64,000 bases of DNA from Streptomyces cellulosae. GTDB lineage: Bacteria; Actinomycetota; Actinomycetes; Streptomycetales; Streptomycetaceae. Each line of letters starts with the position of its first letter. The stretch's first letter is position 1. The notes under the pieces were generated by a model that saw only the letters and a program-made list of their open reading frames with translations, was not told the origin of the DNA and searched no databases. Shown here piece after piece: positions 1 to 8,843 of this stretch. The stretch covers positions 1-64,000 of the forward strand of contig BNBH01000003.1 of assembly GCA_014655195.1 (NCBI GenBank). Direction: 5' to 3'. The position numbers and the translations under genes are program-made.

Positions 1-48
1 CTCAAGAACCGCCTCCAGGCCATCGAACGGGACACCGACGTAGCCTGA
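1..48 (+). CDS. C-terminal end of an unidentified protein (partial)
   Basis: An open frame enters from the left edge and stops with TGA at 46-48. Only 15 residues are visible, ending in ERDTDVA, and they look helical and charged. This is too little to assign a family. It could also be a chance open frame. Confidence 0.3.
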   Translation, partial: LKNRLQAIERDTDVA

Positions 49-88
49 GCAGTGGTGCACACAACTTCGTACTCGGTGGTGCACTCAG

Positions 89-1021
89 ATGAGTACGCGG
101 ACACCTACCGTGCCGCTCATGGTCACCGCCACACACGAGGCCTCCCACCGGCTCTTCCAGGAGCATCCGGAGGCCCTCGCCCCAGTCTTCGAGGCACTGG
201 GGCTGCCGCCGCCCGCGAAGACGGACTTCCACGAGCTCTCTCCGGACACGACCGAGATCCGTCCGGTGGAGCGCCGCGCCGACACGATCCTGATGTTCGA
301 GCCCGACATGGGGGAGCACTTCGTCCTGGCCGTCGAGGCCCAGACGAAGAAGGATCCGGAGAAGGCGAGGAACTGGGCGTACTACGTCTCGTACCTGCGT
401 GCCAAGTACGACCTGCCGGTCCTGCTGGTCGCCGTGTGCCGCGACCCTTCGACGGCCGCCTGGGCCATGGGCCCCTTCGAGTGCTCGGTCGGCCCCTGGA
501 CGACGCAGGTCACCCGGCCCTTCGTGCTGGGACCGCAAACGGTCCCGGAGGTCACCGACGAGGCGGTGGTGGCCCAGCAGCCGGCCCTCGCCGCCCTCTC
601 GGCCATCGTGCACAGCCAGAGCAAGCGATCCGCGGCCATACTGGAAGCGGTCGCCCGCGGACTCGTGTCCTTCGAGCCGGACGTCACGAGGTACTGGTTC
701 GAAGTCGTGGAAGTCGGGCTGGAGTCCACTTCGGCCAAGGCAAGTTGGAGGAAGTTGATGCAGAACGTCGTCACCCACTTCCCGGGACACGGAACGCTCT
801 TCGAGGAGAAGTACCTCGAGGGAAGAGCGGAAGGGAAGGCGGAAGGGAAGGCGGAAGCCATCCTGCACGCGCTGAGGGTGCGTGGGATTGCCGTCCCGGA
901 CGAGGTGCGTGAGCGCATCACCACCTGCACCGACCTCGACACCCTCACCACCTGGTTCGACCGCTCCCTGACGGTCTCCAAGGCCGAGGACCTCTTCGCC
1001 GACGAGACGCCTGCACCCTGA
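89..1021 (+). CDS. Rpn/PD-(D/E)XK-like hypothetical protein
   Basis: This 310-residue protein resembles the Rpn (recombination-promoting nuclease / YhgA-like) group common in Streptomyces. The central segment has an Asp in RADTILMF and then LAVEAQTKKD, which fits the D...ExQ spacing of a PD-(D/E)XK nuclease core. A lysine/glutamate-rich repeat, EGKAEGKAEGKAE, follows near residues 247-259 and precedes a short C-terminal helix that is typical of the family. The start could instead be ATG 119, because the first ten residues are not distinctive. It converges on aspS with a shared terminator between them. DNA cleavage is inferred from the fold only, and the core could be inactive. Confidence 0.6.
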   Translation: MSTRTPTVPLMVTATHEASHRLFQEHPEALAPVFEALGLPPPAKTDFHELSPDTTEIRPVERRADTILMFEPDMGEHFVLAVEAQTKKDPEKARNWAYYVSYLRAKYDLPVLLVAVCRDPSTAAWAMGPFECSVGPWTTQVTRPFVLGPQTVPEVTDEAVVAQQPALAALSAIVHSQSKRSAAILEAVARGLVSFEPDVTRYWFEVVEVGLESTSAKASWRKLMQNVVTHFPGHGTLFEEKYLEGRAEGKAEGKAEAILHALRVRGIAVPDEVRERITTCTDLDTLTTWFDRSLTVSKAEDLFADETPAP

Positions 1022-1040
1022 GGTGCCGTCGGCGGCAACA

Positions 1041-1079
1041 GGGAAGGGCCCGGAACCGACCAGGTTCCGGGCCCTTCCC
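1041..1079. terminator. Bidirectional terminator between the Rpn-like gene and aspS
   Basis: A perfect 17-bp inverted repeat (1041-1057 with 1063-1079) with a 5-nt loop lies between the converging stop codons at 1021 and 1091. It has no clear T-tract, as is usual in Streptomyces, and should serve both strands. Confidence 0.85.
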
Positions 1080-1090
1080 TCAGTCACGGA

Positions 1091-2854
1091 CTACTTCGGC
1101 TGCGGCTTCCGCACCGACAGGTGCAGTTCCTTCAGCCGGGCCTCCTCCAGCTCCGTCGGGGCGCCCATCATCAGGTCCTGGGCGTTGCCGTTGAGCGGGA
1201 AGGCGATCGTCTCGCGGATGTTCGGCTCGTCGGCGAGGAGCATCACGATGCGGTCCACGCCGGGGGCGATGCCGCCGTGCGGCGGGGCGCCGAAGCGGAA
1301 CGCGCGCAGCATGCCGGCGAACTTCTCCTCGACCGTCTCGCGGTCGTAGCCCGCGATCTCGAACGCCTTGAGCATGATGTCCGGCTCGTGGTTCCGGATC
1401 GCGCCCGAGGACAGCTCGACGCCGTTGCAGACGATGTCGTACTGCCAGCCCAGGATGTCCAGCGGGTCCTGGGTCTCCAGGGCCTCCAGGCCGCCCTGCG
1501 GCATCGAGAAGGGGTTGTGCGAGAAGTCGATCTTCCCGGTCTCCTCGTCCTTCTCGTACATCGGGAAGTCGACGATCCAGCAGAGGCGGAAGACGTTCTC
1601 CTCGAAGTGGCCGGCGCGCTTGGCGGCCTCGACCCGCACCGCGCCCATGATCTTCGAGACCTCGTCGAACTCACCGGCACCGAAGAACACCGCGTGGCCC
1701 GGGGCCAGCGCCAGCCGCTTGGTCAGCTCCGCGACGTTCTCCTCGGTGAGGAACTTCGCGATCGGGCCGGTCAGCGAGCCGTCCTCGCCGACGCGCACCC
1801 ACGCCAGGCCCTTCGCGCCCTGGGAGACCGCGTAGTCGCCGAGCTGGTCGAAGAACTTGCGGGGCTGGCCGGAGACGTCCGGCACCGGCAGCGCACGCAC
1901 GTGCTTGCCGGCGAACGCCTTGAACTCCGAGCCCTCGAAGATGTCGGTGATGTCGACGAGCTCCAGCTGGGCGCGCAGGTCCGGCTTGTCGGAGCCGTAC
2001 TTCAGCATCGCCTCGCGGAACGGGATCCGCGGGAACGGCGATGTGACGTGGCGGCCGTTGCCGAACTCCTCGAACAGCTCGGTCATGAGCTTCTCGATCG
2101 GCTGGAAGACGTCCTCCTGCTCGACGAAGCTCATCTCGACGTCGAGCTGGTAGAACTCGCCCGGCGAACGGTCCGCGCGGGCGTCCTCGTCACGGAAGCA
2201 GGGCGCGATCTGGAAGTAGCGGTCGAAGCCCGAAATCATCAGCAGCTGCTTGAACTGCTGCGGCGCCTGCGGCAGCGCGTAGAACTTGCCGGGGTGCAGC
2301 CGGGACGGGACCACGAAGTCGCGCGCGCCCTCGGGGGAGGTCGCGGACAGGATCGGCGTGGTCATCTCGTTGAAGCCCAGGGCGGTCATCTTGTGGCGGA
2401 TCGCCGAGATGACCTGCGTGCGCAGCATGATGTTGCGGTGCATGCGCTCGCGGCGCAGGTCGAGGAAGCGGTACTCCAGGCGCCGCTCCTCGTTGACACC
2501 GTCCTCGGTGTTGATGGTGAAGGGCAGCGGGGCCGCCTCGCCCAGCACCTCGACCTCGGAGACCTCGACCTCGATCTCACCGGTCGGCAGGTCGGGGTTC
2601 ACGTTCTCCGTACCGCGCGAGACGACCTTGCCGTCGACGCGGACCACGGTCTCCTTGGAGAGCTTGTCGAGCGCCTCGTACGCCGCGGTGCCCGGACGGG
2701 CCACCAGCTGGGTGATCCCGTAGTGATCGCGCAGATCGATGAAGAGGATGCCGCCCAGGTCGCGCCGATTGTGCAGCCAGCCACTCAGCCGGACGTCGGT
2801 GCCGACGTCAGAGGCGCGGAGCTCGCCGCAGGTGTGGGACCTGTACCGATGCAT
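1091..2854 (-). CDS. aspS: Aspartate--tRNA ligase
   Basis: This charges tRNA-Asp in the cytoplasm. At 587 residues it has the normal length of the bacterial type, with an inserted GAD domain. The N-terminal OB-fold anticodon domain is visible ([15 protein letters not shown], near residue 24). Class II motif 2 is [20 protein letters not shown] near 218, and motif 3 is [13 protein letters not shown] near 530. The start is ATG 2854, just before the conserved [12 protein letters not shown] opening. Whether it also mischarges tRNA-Asn for GatCAB cannot be read from sequence alone. A parS site lies 36 bp upstream of the start codon. Confidence 0.97.
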   Translation of the reverse strand: MHRYRSHTCGELRASDVGTDVRLSGWLHNRRDLGGILFIDLRDHYGITQLVARPGTAAYEALDKLSKETVVRVDGKVVSRGTENVNPDLPTGEIEVEVSEVEVLGEAAPLPFTINTEDGVNEERRLEYRFLDLRRERMHRNIMLRTQVISAIRHKMTALGFNEMTTPILSATSPEGARDFVVPSRLHPGKFYALPQAPQQFKQLLMISGFDRYFQIAPCFRDEDARADRSPGEFYQLDVEMSFVEQEDVFQPIEKLMTELFEEFGNGRHVTSPFPRIPFREAMLKYGSDKPDLRAQLELVDITDIFEGSEFKAFAGKHVRALPVPDVSGQPRKFFDQLGDYAVSQGAKGLAWVRVGEDGSLTGPIAKFLTEENVAELTKRLALAPGHAVFFGAGEFDEVSKIMGAVRVEAAKRAGHFEENVFRLCWIVDFPMYEKDEETGKIDFSHNPFSMPQGGLEALETQDPLDILGWQYDIVCNGVELSSGAIRNHEPDIMLKAFEIAGYDRETVEEKFAGMLRAFRFGAPPHGGIAPGVDRIVMLLADEPNIRETIAFPLNGNAQDLMMGAPTELEEARLKELHLSVRKPQPK

Positions 2855-2889
2855 CGTCGTTCATCCAGCCTTCGCGGATCGGGGTCGTT

Positions 2890-2903
2890 GTTTCACGTGA
2901 AAC
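2890..2903. other. parS chromosome-partitioning site (ParB binding)
   Basis: The 14-bp palindrome GTTTCACGTGAAAC is an exact match to the consensus ParB site known from Streptomyces. It lies in the divergent space between aspS (start 2854) and the SpoIIE-type regulator (start 3033). Such sites cluster around oriC and nucleate the ParB complexes that segregate chromosomes into spores. Confidence 0.9.
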
Positions 2904-3032
2904 TCCCCCCAAGCCTACCGGCCAGGCCAAGATCGCTGCTCCGCCCTTTTCCGGGCGTCGAACCCGCGCTCCCCCGGGGTCCGGAAACGACATGGGTGGA
3001 AGTTTTCAGGAGCATCTTCATAAAGTGGTGCA

Positions 3033-5180
3033 ATGCGCACTGGTGAGCCCCTGCCCGCCCTGGGGGACGTCCTCGCCGCCCTCGGAACCGGCGTGTGGCA
3101 CTGGGACACCGCATCCGGAGAGGTCACGGTCGATGCCGTCGCAGCAGGGCTGCTCGGGCTGCCCGAGGAGCCGGCCACCCTCACGGAGGCCCAGGTCCGC
3201 TCCCGCTTCCACCCCGTCGACTGGAACGAGATCACCGGGATCATCCAGCTGGCCGTCGCCGAGGGCACCCTCGCCGAGGTGCGCATCCGGATCATGGACG
3301 ACCAGAACAACGTCGTCCGCGTCGTCCGCAGCCGCTCCAAGCCGATCTACGACCCCGAGCGCAAGGCGTACGTCCTGACCGGGACCCTCCAGGAGGTGAC
3401 CGAGCCGGCGCCGGGCACACCCGCCGCGCGCAGCGCGGTCACCGGCGACTGGCGGCGCTCCCGTGAGGCGTTCCTGCTGGACGCCGGCCGCGCGCTGGCG
3501 GAGGCGCGCTCCACGCAGGAGGTGCTGCGGGTCGCCGCGAACCTGTCCATGCCGGGGTTCACCCCGGACGGCCTGGCCGTGTTCGGCGTGGAGGGCGACC
3601 GGCTCACGATCATCGGCCACCACGGGCACGAGCCCGGCGCCGACAGCCCCTTCTACATGCCGCTCGACACGGACTACCCGGCCGCCGAGGTGGTGCGCAC
3701 CGGCCGCGCGGTCTACCTCTCCTCCCCCGAGGAGTACAAGGCGCGCTACCCGCTCACCTGGCCGCTCGCCCAGCGTTTCGGCCGCCAGTCCTGGGCCTTC
3801 CTCCCGCTGACCGCCTCAGGACACACCATGGGCGCCTGGCTGGCCGCCTTCGCCTACCCGGTCGCCTTCACGCCCGACGAGCGGTCCGTGCTCACCACGG
3901 TCGCCCGGATGCTCGCCCAGGCGCTGTCCCGCGCGGGCACCGCGGAGACCGAGAAGGAGCTCACCGAGGGCCTCCAGCGCACGATGATGCCGAAGCTCGG
4001 GCCGGGCATCCCGGGCATGGACGTCACCGCCCGCTACGTCCCGACCGGCGGCGGCCTCCAGGTCGGCGGCGACTGGTACGACGTGATCCCGCTGCCCGGG
4101 GGCGCCTCGGGGACGACGGCGTCCGGGGGAGGGCGGTTCGCGCTGGTCATCGGCGACGTGCAGGGGCACGACGTACGGGCGGCGGGGCTGATGGGCCAGC
4201 TGCGGATAGCCCTGCGGGCGTACGCCTCGGAGGGGCACCGGCCGGACGCCGTGCTGTCCCGCGCCTCCCGCTTCCTGCACGGCATCGGCGAGGACCCGGC
4301 CGAGCTGCGCTTCGCGACCTGCCTGTACGCCGAGGTCGACCCGGCGACGGGCGTGCTGGAGGTGGCCCGCGCCGGACATCCCGAGCCGGTGGTCCGCATG
4401 GCCGACGGGACGGTGCTGACCCGGCCGACGGAGGGCGGACTGCCGCTGGGCATCGACCCGGACGCCGACTACCCGACCACCCGGCTGATCCTGGAGCCCG
4501 GCGAGACCCTGCTGATCTGCACGGACGGACTGATCGAGACCGGCGGGCACGACCTGGACACCGGCTGGCAGCGGCTGCGGGAGATCCTGGAGCGGCACAG
4601 CGGCACGCAGGAGGAGCTGGCCGACGCGCTGGTGCAGGCGGTGCACGGCCCCTCCTCGCACCACACCACCGGACCGCTGGCCGACCGCCGCGAGGACGAC
4701 ATAGCCCTGCTGCTGCTCACCCGGCAGGGCACCGACTGCGGCTGCGGCGCGGACGACACGGCGCCGCCCCCGGTGCGCCGTACGGCGCTCACCGTGGCGC
4801 AGGCCGAGCCGGAGCGCGTGTCCGTCGCCCGGCAGCAGCTGCGGGAGCTGCTGCACGACTGGGAGTCGCCGGACCAGGTGGACTCGGCGGTGCTGCTGCT
4901 GTCGGAGATGCTGACCAACGTGCTGGTGCACACCGACTCCGACGCTCTGCTGCTCGCCGAGGTCACGGACGGCGGCGACGGCCGGCGTATCCGGATCGAG
5001 GTCACCGACACCGGCGACGACCTCCCGCACCCGCGCCGCCCGGGCGAGCTGGCCTCCTCGGGCCGCGGTCTGCTGCTGATCGAGCTTCTCGCCCACACCT
5101 GGGGCGTCGCCCCGCGCGGCCGCGGCAAGAGCATCTGGTTCGAGCTCTACGAGCCGAAGAACGGCGACGGCCCCGGGTGA
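3033..5180 (+). CDS. PAS-GAF-SpoIIE phosphatase with C-terminal HATPase domain
   Basis: This 715-residue soluble regulator has four parts in order: a PAS sensor (about 1-130), a GAF domain (about 150-300), a PP2C-like SpoIIE/RsbU phosphatase (about 310-545, with VGGDWYDVIPL, VIGDVQGHD and LICTDGLIE as metal-site motifs) and an RsbW-like GHKL ATPase (about 575-710, with the N-box LLSEMLTNVLVHT and GRGLLLIEL). Such fusions dephosphorylate anti-anti-sigma factors and can also phosphorylate or bind them, so they tune stress sigma factors. A Cys pair (DCGCG) sits in the linker before the ATPase domain. The partner sigma factor is not in this window. The start is ATG 3033. Confidence 0.9.
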   Translation: MRTGEPLPALGDVLAALGTGVWHWDTASGEVTVDAVAAGLLGLPEEPATLTEAQVRSRFHPVDWNEITGIIQLAVAEGTLAEVRIRIMDDQNNVVRVVRSRSKPIYDPERKAYVLTGTLQEVTEPAPGTPAARSAVTGDWRRSREAFLLDAGRALAEARSTQEVLRVAANLSMPGFTPDGLAVFGVEGDRLTIIGHHGHEPGADSPFYMPLDTDYPAAEVVRTGRAVYLSSPEEYKARYPLTWPLAQRFGRQSWAFLPLTASGHTMGAWLAAFAYPVAFTPDERSVLTTVARMLAQALSRAGTAETEKELTEGLQRTMMPKLGPGIPGMDVTARYVPTGGGLQVGGDWYDVIPLPGGASGTTASGGGRFALVIGDVQGHDVRAAGLMGQLRIALRAYASEGHRPDAVLSRASRFLHGIGEDPAELRFATCLYAEVDPATGVLEVARAGHPEPVVRMADGTVLTRPTEGGLPLGIDPDADYPTTRLILEPGETLLICTDGLIETGGHDLDTGWQRLREILERHSGTQEELADALVQAVHGPSSHHTTGPLADRREDDIALLLLTRQGTDCGCGADDTAPPPVRRTALTVAQAEPERVSVARQQLRELLHDWESPDQVDSAVLLLSEMLTNVLVHTDSDALLLAEVTDGGDGRRIRIEVTDTGDDLPHPRRPGELASSGRGLLLIELLAHTWGVAPRGRGKSIWFELYEPKNGDGPG

Positions 5181-5194
5181 CCGGGGCCGTCGCC
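5163..5194. terminator. Terminator overlapping the stop codon of the SpoIIE-type gene
   Basis: A perfect 14-bp stem (5163-5176 with 5181-5194) has a GTGA loop that contains the TGA stop at 5178-5180. The pirin gene converges 27 bp further on, so the hairpin may serve both genes. Confidence 0.8.
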
Positions 5195-5220
5195 GTGACG
5201 TCTTCCGTCCGGACTCGGAC

Positions 5221-6201
5221 TCAGTCCTGGTCCGGGCCCTTCTCCGTCATGCCGTGCACCGCGGGGACCGTGCCGAGGCGGCCCTTCTGGAAGTCCTCGA
5301 AGGCCTGCATCAGCTCCTCCTTGGTGTTCATCACGAACGGCCCGTAGTGCGCCATCGGCTCACGGATGGGCCGGCCGCCGAGCAGCACGACCTCCAGGTC
5401 CGGCGTGTGCGAGTCCTGCTTCTCGTCCGCTCGGACGGTCAGCGAGCCGCCGGCGCCGAACACCGCGGTCTGGCCGAGGTGGATCGGACGCCGCTCCGCG
5501 CCCACCGCGCCGCGCCCGGCCATGACGTACGCCAGGCCGTTGAAGTCCTCCCGCCAGGGCAGGGTGACCTCGGCGCCCGGGGCGAGCGTGGCGTGGATCA
5601 TCGTGATCGGCGTGTGCGTGATGCCCGGGCCCTCGTGACCGTCGAGCTCGCCGGCGATGACGCGGAGCAGCGCGCCGCCGTCCGGGGAGGTGAGCAGCTG
5701 GACGCTGCCGCTGCGGATGTCCTGGTAGCGGGGCGCCATCATCTTGTCCTTGGCGGGGAGGTTCACCCACAGCTGGAGGCCGTGGAACAGCCCTCCGGAC
5801 ATCACCAGGTGCTCCGGCGGCGCCTCGATGTGGAGCAGGCCGGCGCCGGCCGTCATCCACTGGGTGTCGCCGTTGGTGATGGTGCCGCCACCGCCGTTGG
5901 AGTCCTGGTGGTCGAAGATCCCGTCGATGATGTAGGTGACGGTCTCGAAACCGCGGTGGGGGTGCCAGGGGGTGCCCTTGGGCTCGCCCGGCGCGTACTC
6001 CACCTCACCCATCTGGTCCATCATGATGAACGGGTCGAGATGGCGGTAGTTGATTCCCGCGAACGCCCGGCGCACCGGGAAGCCCTCGCCCTCGAAACCG
6101 CCGGGAGCGGTCGTGACGGCCAGCACGGGACGTGCCACGGCGTCGGCGGGAGCGGTCACACGGGGCAGCGTCAACGGGTTCTCGACGGTCACTGCAGGCA
6201 T
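5221..6201 (-). CDS. Pirin family protein
   Basis: This 326-residue cupin protein carries the pirin signature. HPHRGFETVTYIIDG supplies two metal-binding His, and LLHIEAPPE downstream supplies the third His and the Glu. It should bind Fe in the N-terminal cupin barrel. Related bacterial proteins are quercetinase-like or redox-responsive cofactors. The start is placed at ATG 6201 because GAGGAGG sits just upstream in the message. A GTG at 6225 is in frame but would put that ribosome site inside the gene. A MarR-like palindrome at 6229-6244 lies right before the gene. Confidence 0.9.
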   Translation of the reverse strand: MPAVTVENPLTLPRVTAPADAVARPVLAVTTAPGGFEGEGFPVRRAFAGINYRHLDPFIMMDQMGEVEYAPGEPKGTPWHPHRGFETVTYIIDGIFDHQDSNGGGGTITNGDTQWMTAGAGLLHIEAPPEHLVMSGGLFHGLQLWVNLPAKDKMMAPRYQDIRSGSVQLLTSPDGGALLRVIAGELDGHEGPGITHTPITMIHATLAPGAEVTLPWREDFNGLAYVMAGRGAVGAERRPIHLGQTAVFGAGGSLTVRADEKQDSHTPDLEVVLLGGRPIREPMAHYGPFVMNTKEELMQAFEDFQKGRLGTVPAVHGMTEKGPDQD

Positions 6202-6228
6202 CGGTACCTCCTCGGGTACGCCCACTTT

Positions 6229-6244
6229 AGTTGAGCGTTTAACT
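6229..6244. promoter_or_regulatory. Candidate MarR-type operator upstream of the pirin gene
   Basis: The 16-bp sequence AGTTGAGCGTTTAACT is an imperfect palindrome in which 12 of 16 positions are symmetric, with perfect AGTT/AACT ends. It is A/T-rich in a very GC-rich region and lies 28-43 bp upstream of the start codon. MarR-family sites often have this shape. No MarR gene is in the window. Confidence 0.45.
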
Positions 6245-6266
6245 TCTTGCCACCTGGAACCGAGAA

Positions 6267-6292
6267 AGCCCGGAGGGAATTCCCTCCGGGCT
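6267..6292 (-). terminator. Terminator of the SseB-like gene
   Basis: A perfect 13-bp inverted repeat (AGCCCGGAGGGAA and its complement) with a tight AATT tip starts 26 bp beyond the SseB-like stop codon on the minus strand. Confidence 0.75.
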
Positions 6293-6318
6293 CCTGACGG
6301 CGGTCACAGGGTCTGCGG

Positions 6319-6783
6319 TCAGCCGTACATACGGCGCATCGCGAACTCGACCATCTGCTCGACGGCCTTGGCGTCGAACACCATCCGGTGCTCGCCCTCC
6401 ATGTCGAGGACGAAGCCGTAGCCGGTGGGCAGCAGGTCGATCACCTCGGCGCCGGTGATCACGAAGTACTTGGACTCCTTGCCCGCGTACCGCCGCAGCT
6501 CCTTGAGCGAGGTGAACATCGGGATCACGGGCTGCTGGGTGTTGTGCAGGGCGAGGAAGCCGGGGTTGTCACCGCGCGGGCAGTAGACCTTGGACGTCGC
6601 GAAGATCTGCTGGAAGTCCTCCGCCGCCATCTGCCCCGTGGTGAACGCGCGCACGGCGTCGGCGAGCGAGGGTGCGGACGGTTCGGGATACGCCGGCGCC
6701 TGCTGCCCGTACCCGCCCGGCATCTGCTGCTGCGGCGGCACGTAACCCTGCTGGGTCCCCGCACTCTGGTCGTAGCCGTACAT
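6319..6783 (-). CDS. SseB-like protein
   Basis: This 154-residue protein has a low-complexity Gln/Pro/Gly/Tyr-rich N-terminus (about 1-38), then an SseB N-terminal-type domain with LADAVRAFTTGQMAAEDFQQIF and MFTSLKELRRYAGKE near residue 100. The family is widespread in Actinobacteria and has no settled biochemical role. The start is taken as the MYGYDQS Met at 6783. A Met at 6822 is in frame, but its 13 extra residues do not look family-like. It is divergent from the acyl-CoA dehydrogenase gene, sharing a 163-bp control region. Confidence 0.75.
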   Translation of the reverse strand: MYGYDQSAGTQQGYVPPQQQMPGGYGQQAPAYPEPSAPSLADAVRAFTTGQMAAEDFQQIFATSKVYCPRGDNPGFLALHNTQQPVIPMFTSLKELRRYAGKESKYFVITGAEVIDLLPTGYGFVLDMEGEHRMVFDAKAVEQMVEFAMRRMYG

Positions 6784-6850
6784 GGCCCACAGACTACTGA
6801 CCCCGCGCGAGGGCTGGGTCACAGATGTCCGGATCGGGGTTGCTTCTTAT

Positions 6851-6887
6851 TACCGACGGGTAGCATCATCGTAGCTACTTGTCGGTA
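6851..6887. promoter_or_regulatory. Long inverted repeat in the acyl-CoA dehydrogenase promoter region
   Basis: TACCGACGGGTAGC (6851-6864) is repeated inverted at 6874-6887 as GCTACTTGTCGGTA, with 12 of 14 positions matching and a 9-nt spacer. It lies 60 bp before the acyl-CoA dehydrogenase start. The size and symmetry suit a TetR or GntR dimer pair, the usual regulators of acyl-CoA metabolism. No cognate regulator is adjacent. Confidence 0.5.
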
Positions 6888-6946
6888 CGTGAATCAGTTG
6901 CGAGGAATCAGTCCCTCGCCGATCCCTCTCAAACGGAGCCGTCGCC

Positions 6947-8773
6947 ATGGGGCACTACAAGTCGAATCTCCGCGACATCGAGTTCAACCTCTTCGAGGTA
7001 CTCGGGCGCGACAAGCTGTACGGCACGGGCCCGTTCGAGGAGATGGACGTCGACACCGCGAAGAGCATCCTGGAGGAGCTGGCCCGCCTCTCCGAGAACG
7101 AGCTCGCGGAGTCCTTCGCCGACGCCGACCGCAACCCGCCGGTCTTCGACCCGGAGACCAACACCGCGCCGGTCCCCGCGTCCTTCAAGAAGAGCTACCA
7201 GGCCTTCATGGACTCCGAGTACTGGCGGCTCGGCCTGCCCGAGGAGATCGGCGGCACCACCGCGCCCCGCTCCCTCATCTGGGCCTACGCCGAGCTGATC
7301 CTGGGCGCCAACCCGGCCGTGTGGATGTACTCCTCGGGCCCCGCCTTCGCGGGCATCCTCTTCGAGGAGGGCAACGAGGTCCAGAAGCACATCGCGAAGA
7401 TCGCCACGGAGAAGCAGTGGGGCTCCACGATGGTGCTCACCGAGCCGGACGCCGGCTCGGACGTCGGCGCCGGCCGCACCAAGGCCGTGCAGCAGGAGGA
7501 CGGCTCCTGGCACATCGAGGGCGTGAAGCGCTTCATCACGTCCGGTGAGCACGACATGTCGGAGAACATCCTCCACTACGTGCTCGCCCGCCCCGAGGGC
7601 GCGGGACCCGGCACCAAGGGCCTGTCCCTCTTCCTCGTCCCGAAGTACCTCTTCGACTTCGAGACCGGCGAGCTGGGCGAGCGCAACGGCGTCTACGCCA
7701 CGAACGTCGAGCACAAGATGGGCCTCAAGGCCTCCAACACCTGCGAGATGACGTTCGGCGACAAGCACCCCGCCAAGGGCTGGCTGATCGGCGACAAGCA
7801 CGACGGCATCCGCCAGATGTTCCGCATCATCGAGTTCGCCCGCATGATGGTCGGCACGAAGGCGATCTCCACGCTGTCCACGGGCTACCTGAACGCGCTG
7901 GAGTACGCCAAGGAGCGCGTCCAGGGCCCCGACCTGGCGAACTTCATGGACAAGACCGCCCCCAAGGTCACCATCACCCACCACCCCGACGTCCGCCGTT
8001 CGCTGATGACGCAGAAGGCGTACGCGGAGGGCATGCGCGCCCTGGTGATGTACACCGCGTCGATCCAGGACGCCATCCAGCTCAAGGAGGCGAACGGCGA
8101 GGACGCCTCCACCGAGCACGCGATGAACGACCTGCTCCTGCCGATCGTCAAGGGCTACGGCTCCGAGAAGGCCTACGAGCAGCTCGCCCAGTCGCTGCAG
8201 ACCTTCGGCGGCTCCGGCTTCCTGCAGGAGTACCCGATCGAGCAGTACATCCGGGACTCCAAGATCGACACCCTCTACGAGGGCACCACCGCGATCCAGG
8301 GCCAGGACTTCTTCTTCCGGAAGATCGTCCGCAACCAGGGCGCCGCGCTGAACTCGCTCGCCGAGGACATCAAGAAGTTCCTCGCGGTCAACGAGGGCGG
8401 CGAGGAGCTGGCGGGCGCCCGCGAGCACCTGGCCAAGGCCGCCGTCGAGCTGGAGGCCATCGTCGGCCTGATGCTGACCGACCTCGCGGCCACCGAGAAG
8501 GACGTCAAGAACATCTACAAGGTGGGCCTCAACACCACCCGCCTGCTGATGGCCTCCGGTGACGTCGTCGTCGGCTACCTGCTGCTCAAGCACGCCGCGA
8601 TCGCCGCCGAGAAGCTCCCGACGGCCTCCGCCAAGGACAAGGCGTTCTACACCGGCAAGATCGCGGCGGCGAAGTTCTTCGCGGCCAACGTCCTCCCGGG
8701 CGTCACCCTGGCCCGCAAGGTCGCCGAGGGCGTCGAGCTGGACCTGATGGAGCTGGACGAGGCGGCGTTCTAG
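6947..8773 (+). CDS. Acyl-CoA dehydrogenase, FadE5-like long form
   Basis: This 608-residue flavoprotein catalyses FAD-dependent alpha,beta-dehydrogenation of acyl-CoA thioesters, the first step of beta-oxidation. The N-terminal and middle domains are clear ([16 protein letters not shown] near 165 is the flavin/substrate strand). The likely catalytic base is the Glu of [14 protein letters not shown] near residue 446. The protein is about 200 residues longer than short acyl-CoA dehydrogenases because it carries the extra C-terminal helical domain of mycobacterial FadE5-type enzymes. The start is ATG 6947 with GGAG at 6935-6938. Chain-length preference cannot be inferred. Confidence 0.92.
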   Translation: MGHYKSNLRDIEFNLFEVLGRDKLYGTGPFEEMDVDTAKSILEELARLSENELAESFADADRNPPVFDPETNTAPVPASFKKSYQAFMDSEYWRLGLPEEIGGTTAPRSLIWAYAELILGANPAVWMYSSGPAFAGILFEEGNEVQKHIAKIATEKQWGSTMVLTEPDAGSDVGAGRTKAVQQEDGSWHIEGVKRFITSGEHDMSENILHYVLARPEGAGPGTKGLSLFLVPKYLFDFETGELGERNGVYATNVEHKMGLKASNTCEMTFGDKHPAKGWLIGDKHDGIRQMFRIIEFARMMVGTKAISTLSTGYLNALEYAKERVQGPDLANFMDKTAPKVTITHHPDVRRSLMTQKAYAEGMRALVMYTASIQDAIQLKEANGEDASTEHAMNDLLLPIVKGYGSEKAYEQLAQSLQTFGGSGFLQEYPIEQYIRDSKIDTLYEGTTAIQGQDFFFRKIVRNQGAALNSLAEDIKKFLAVNEGGEELAGAREHLAKAAVELEAIVGLMLTDLAATEKDVKNIYKVGLNTTRLLMASGDVVVGYLLLKHAAIAAEKLPTASAKDKAFYTGKIAAAKFFAANVLPGVTLARKVAEGVELDLMELDEAAF

Positions 8774-8786
8774 TCGCTGCCCGCTC

Positions 8787-8826
8787 CGCGAGGGCCCGCT
8801 CCCGTACAGGGAGGCGGGCCCTCGCG
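8787..8826 (+). terminator. Terminator of the acyl-CoA dehydrogenase gene
   Basis: A perfect 13-bp stem (8787-8799 with 8814-8826) continues with a 4-bp inner stem (TCCC/GGGA) past a one-base bulge. It starts 13 bp after the stop and ends just before the next gene. Confidence 0.85.
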
Positions 8827-8843
8827 CTCGTTAAGGTGAACCC

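Noticed and set aside
1121..3046. Long rightward open frame opposite aspS
   Set aside because: Same codon-bias shadow of a strong gene; no recognisable domain.
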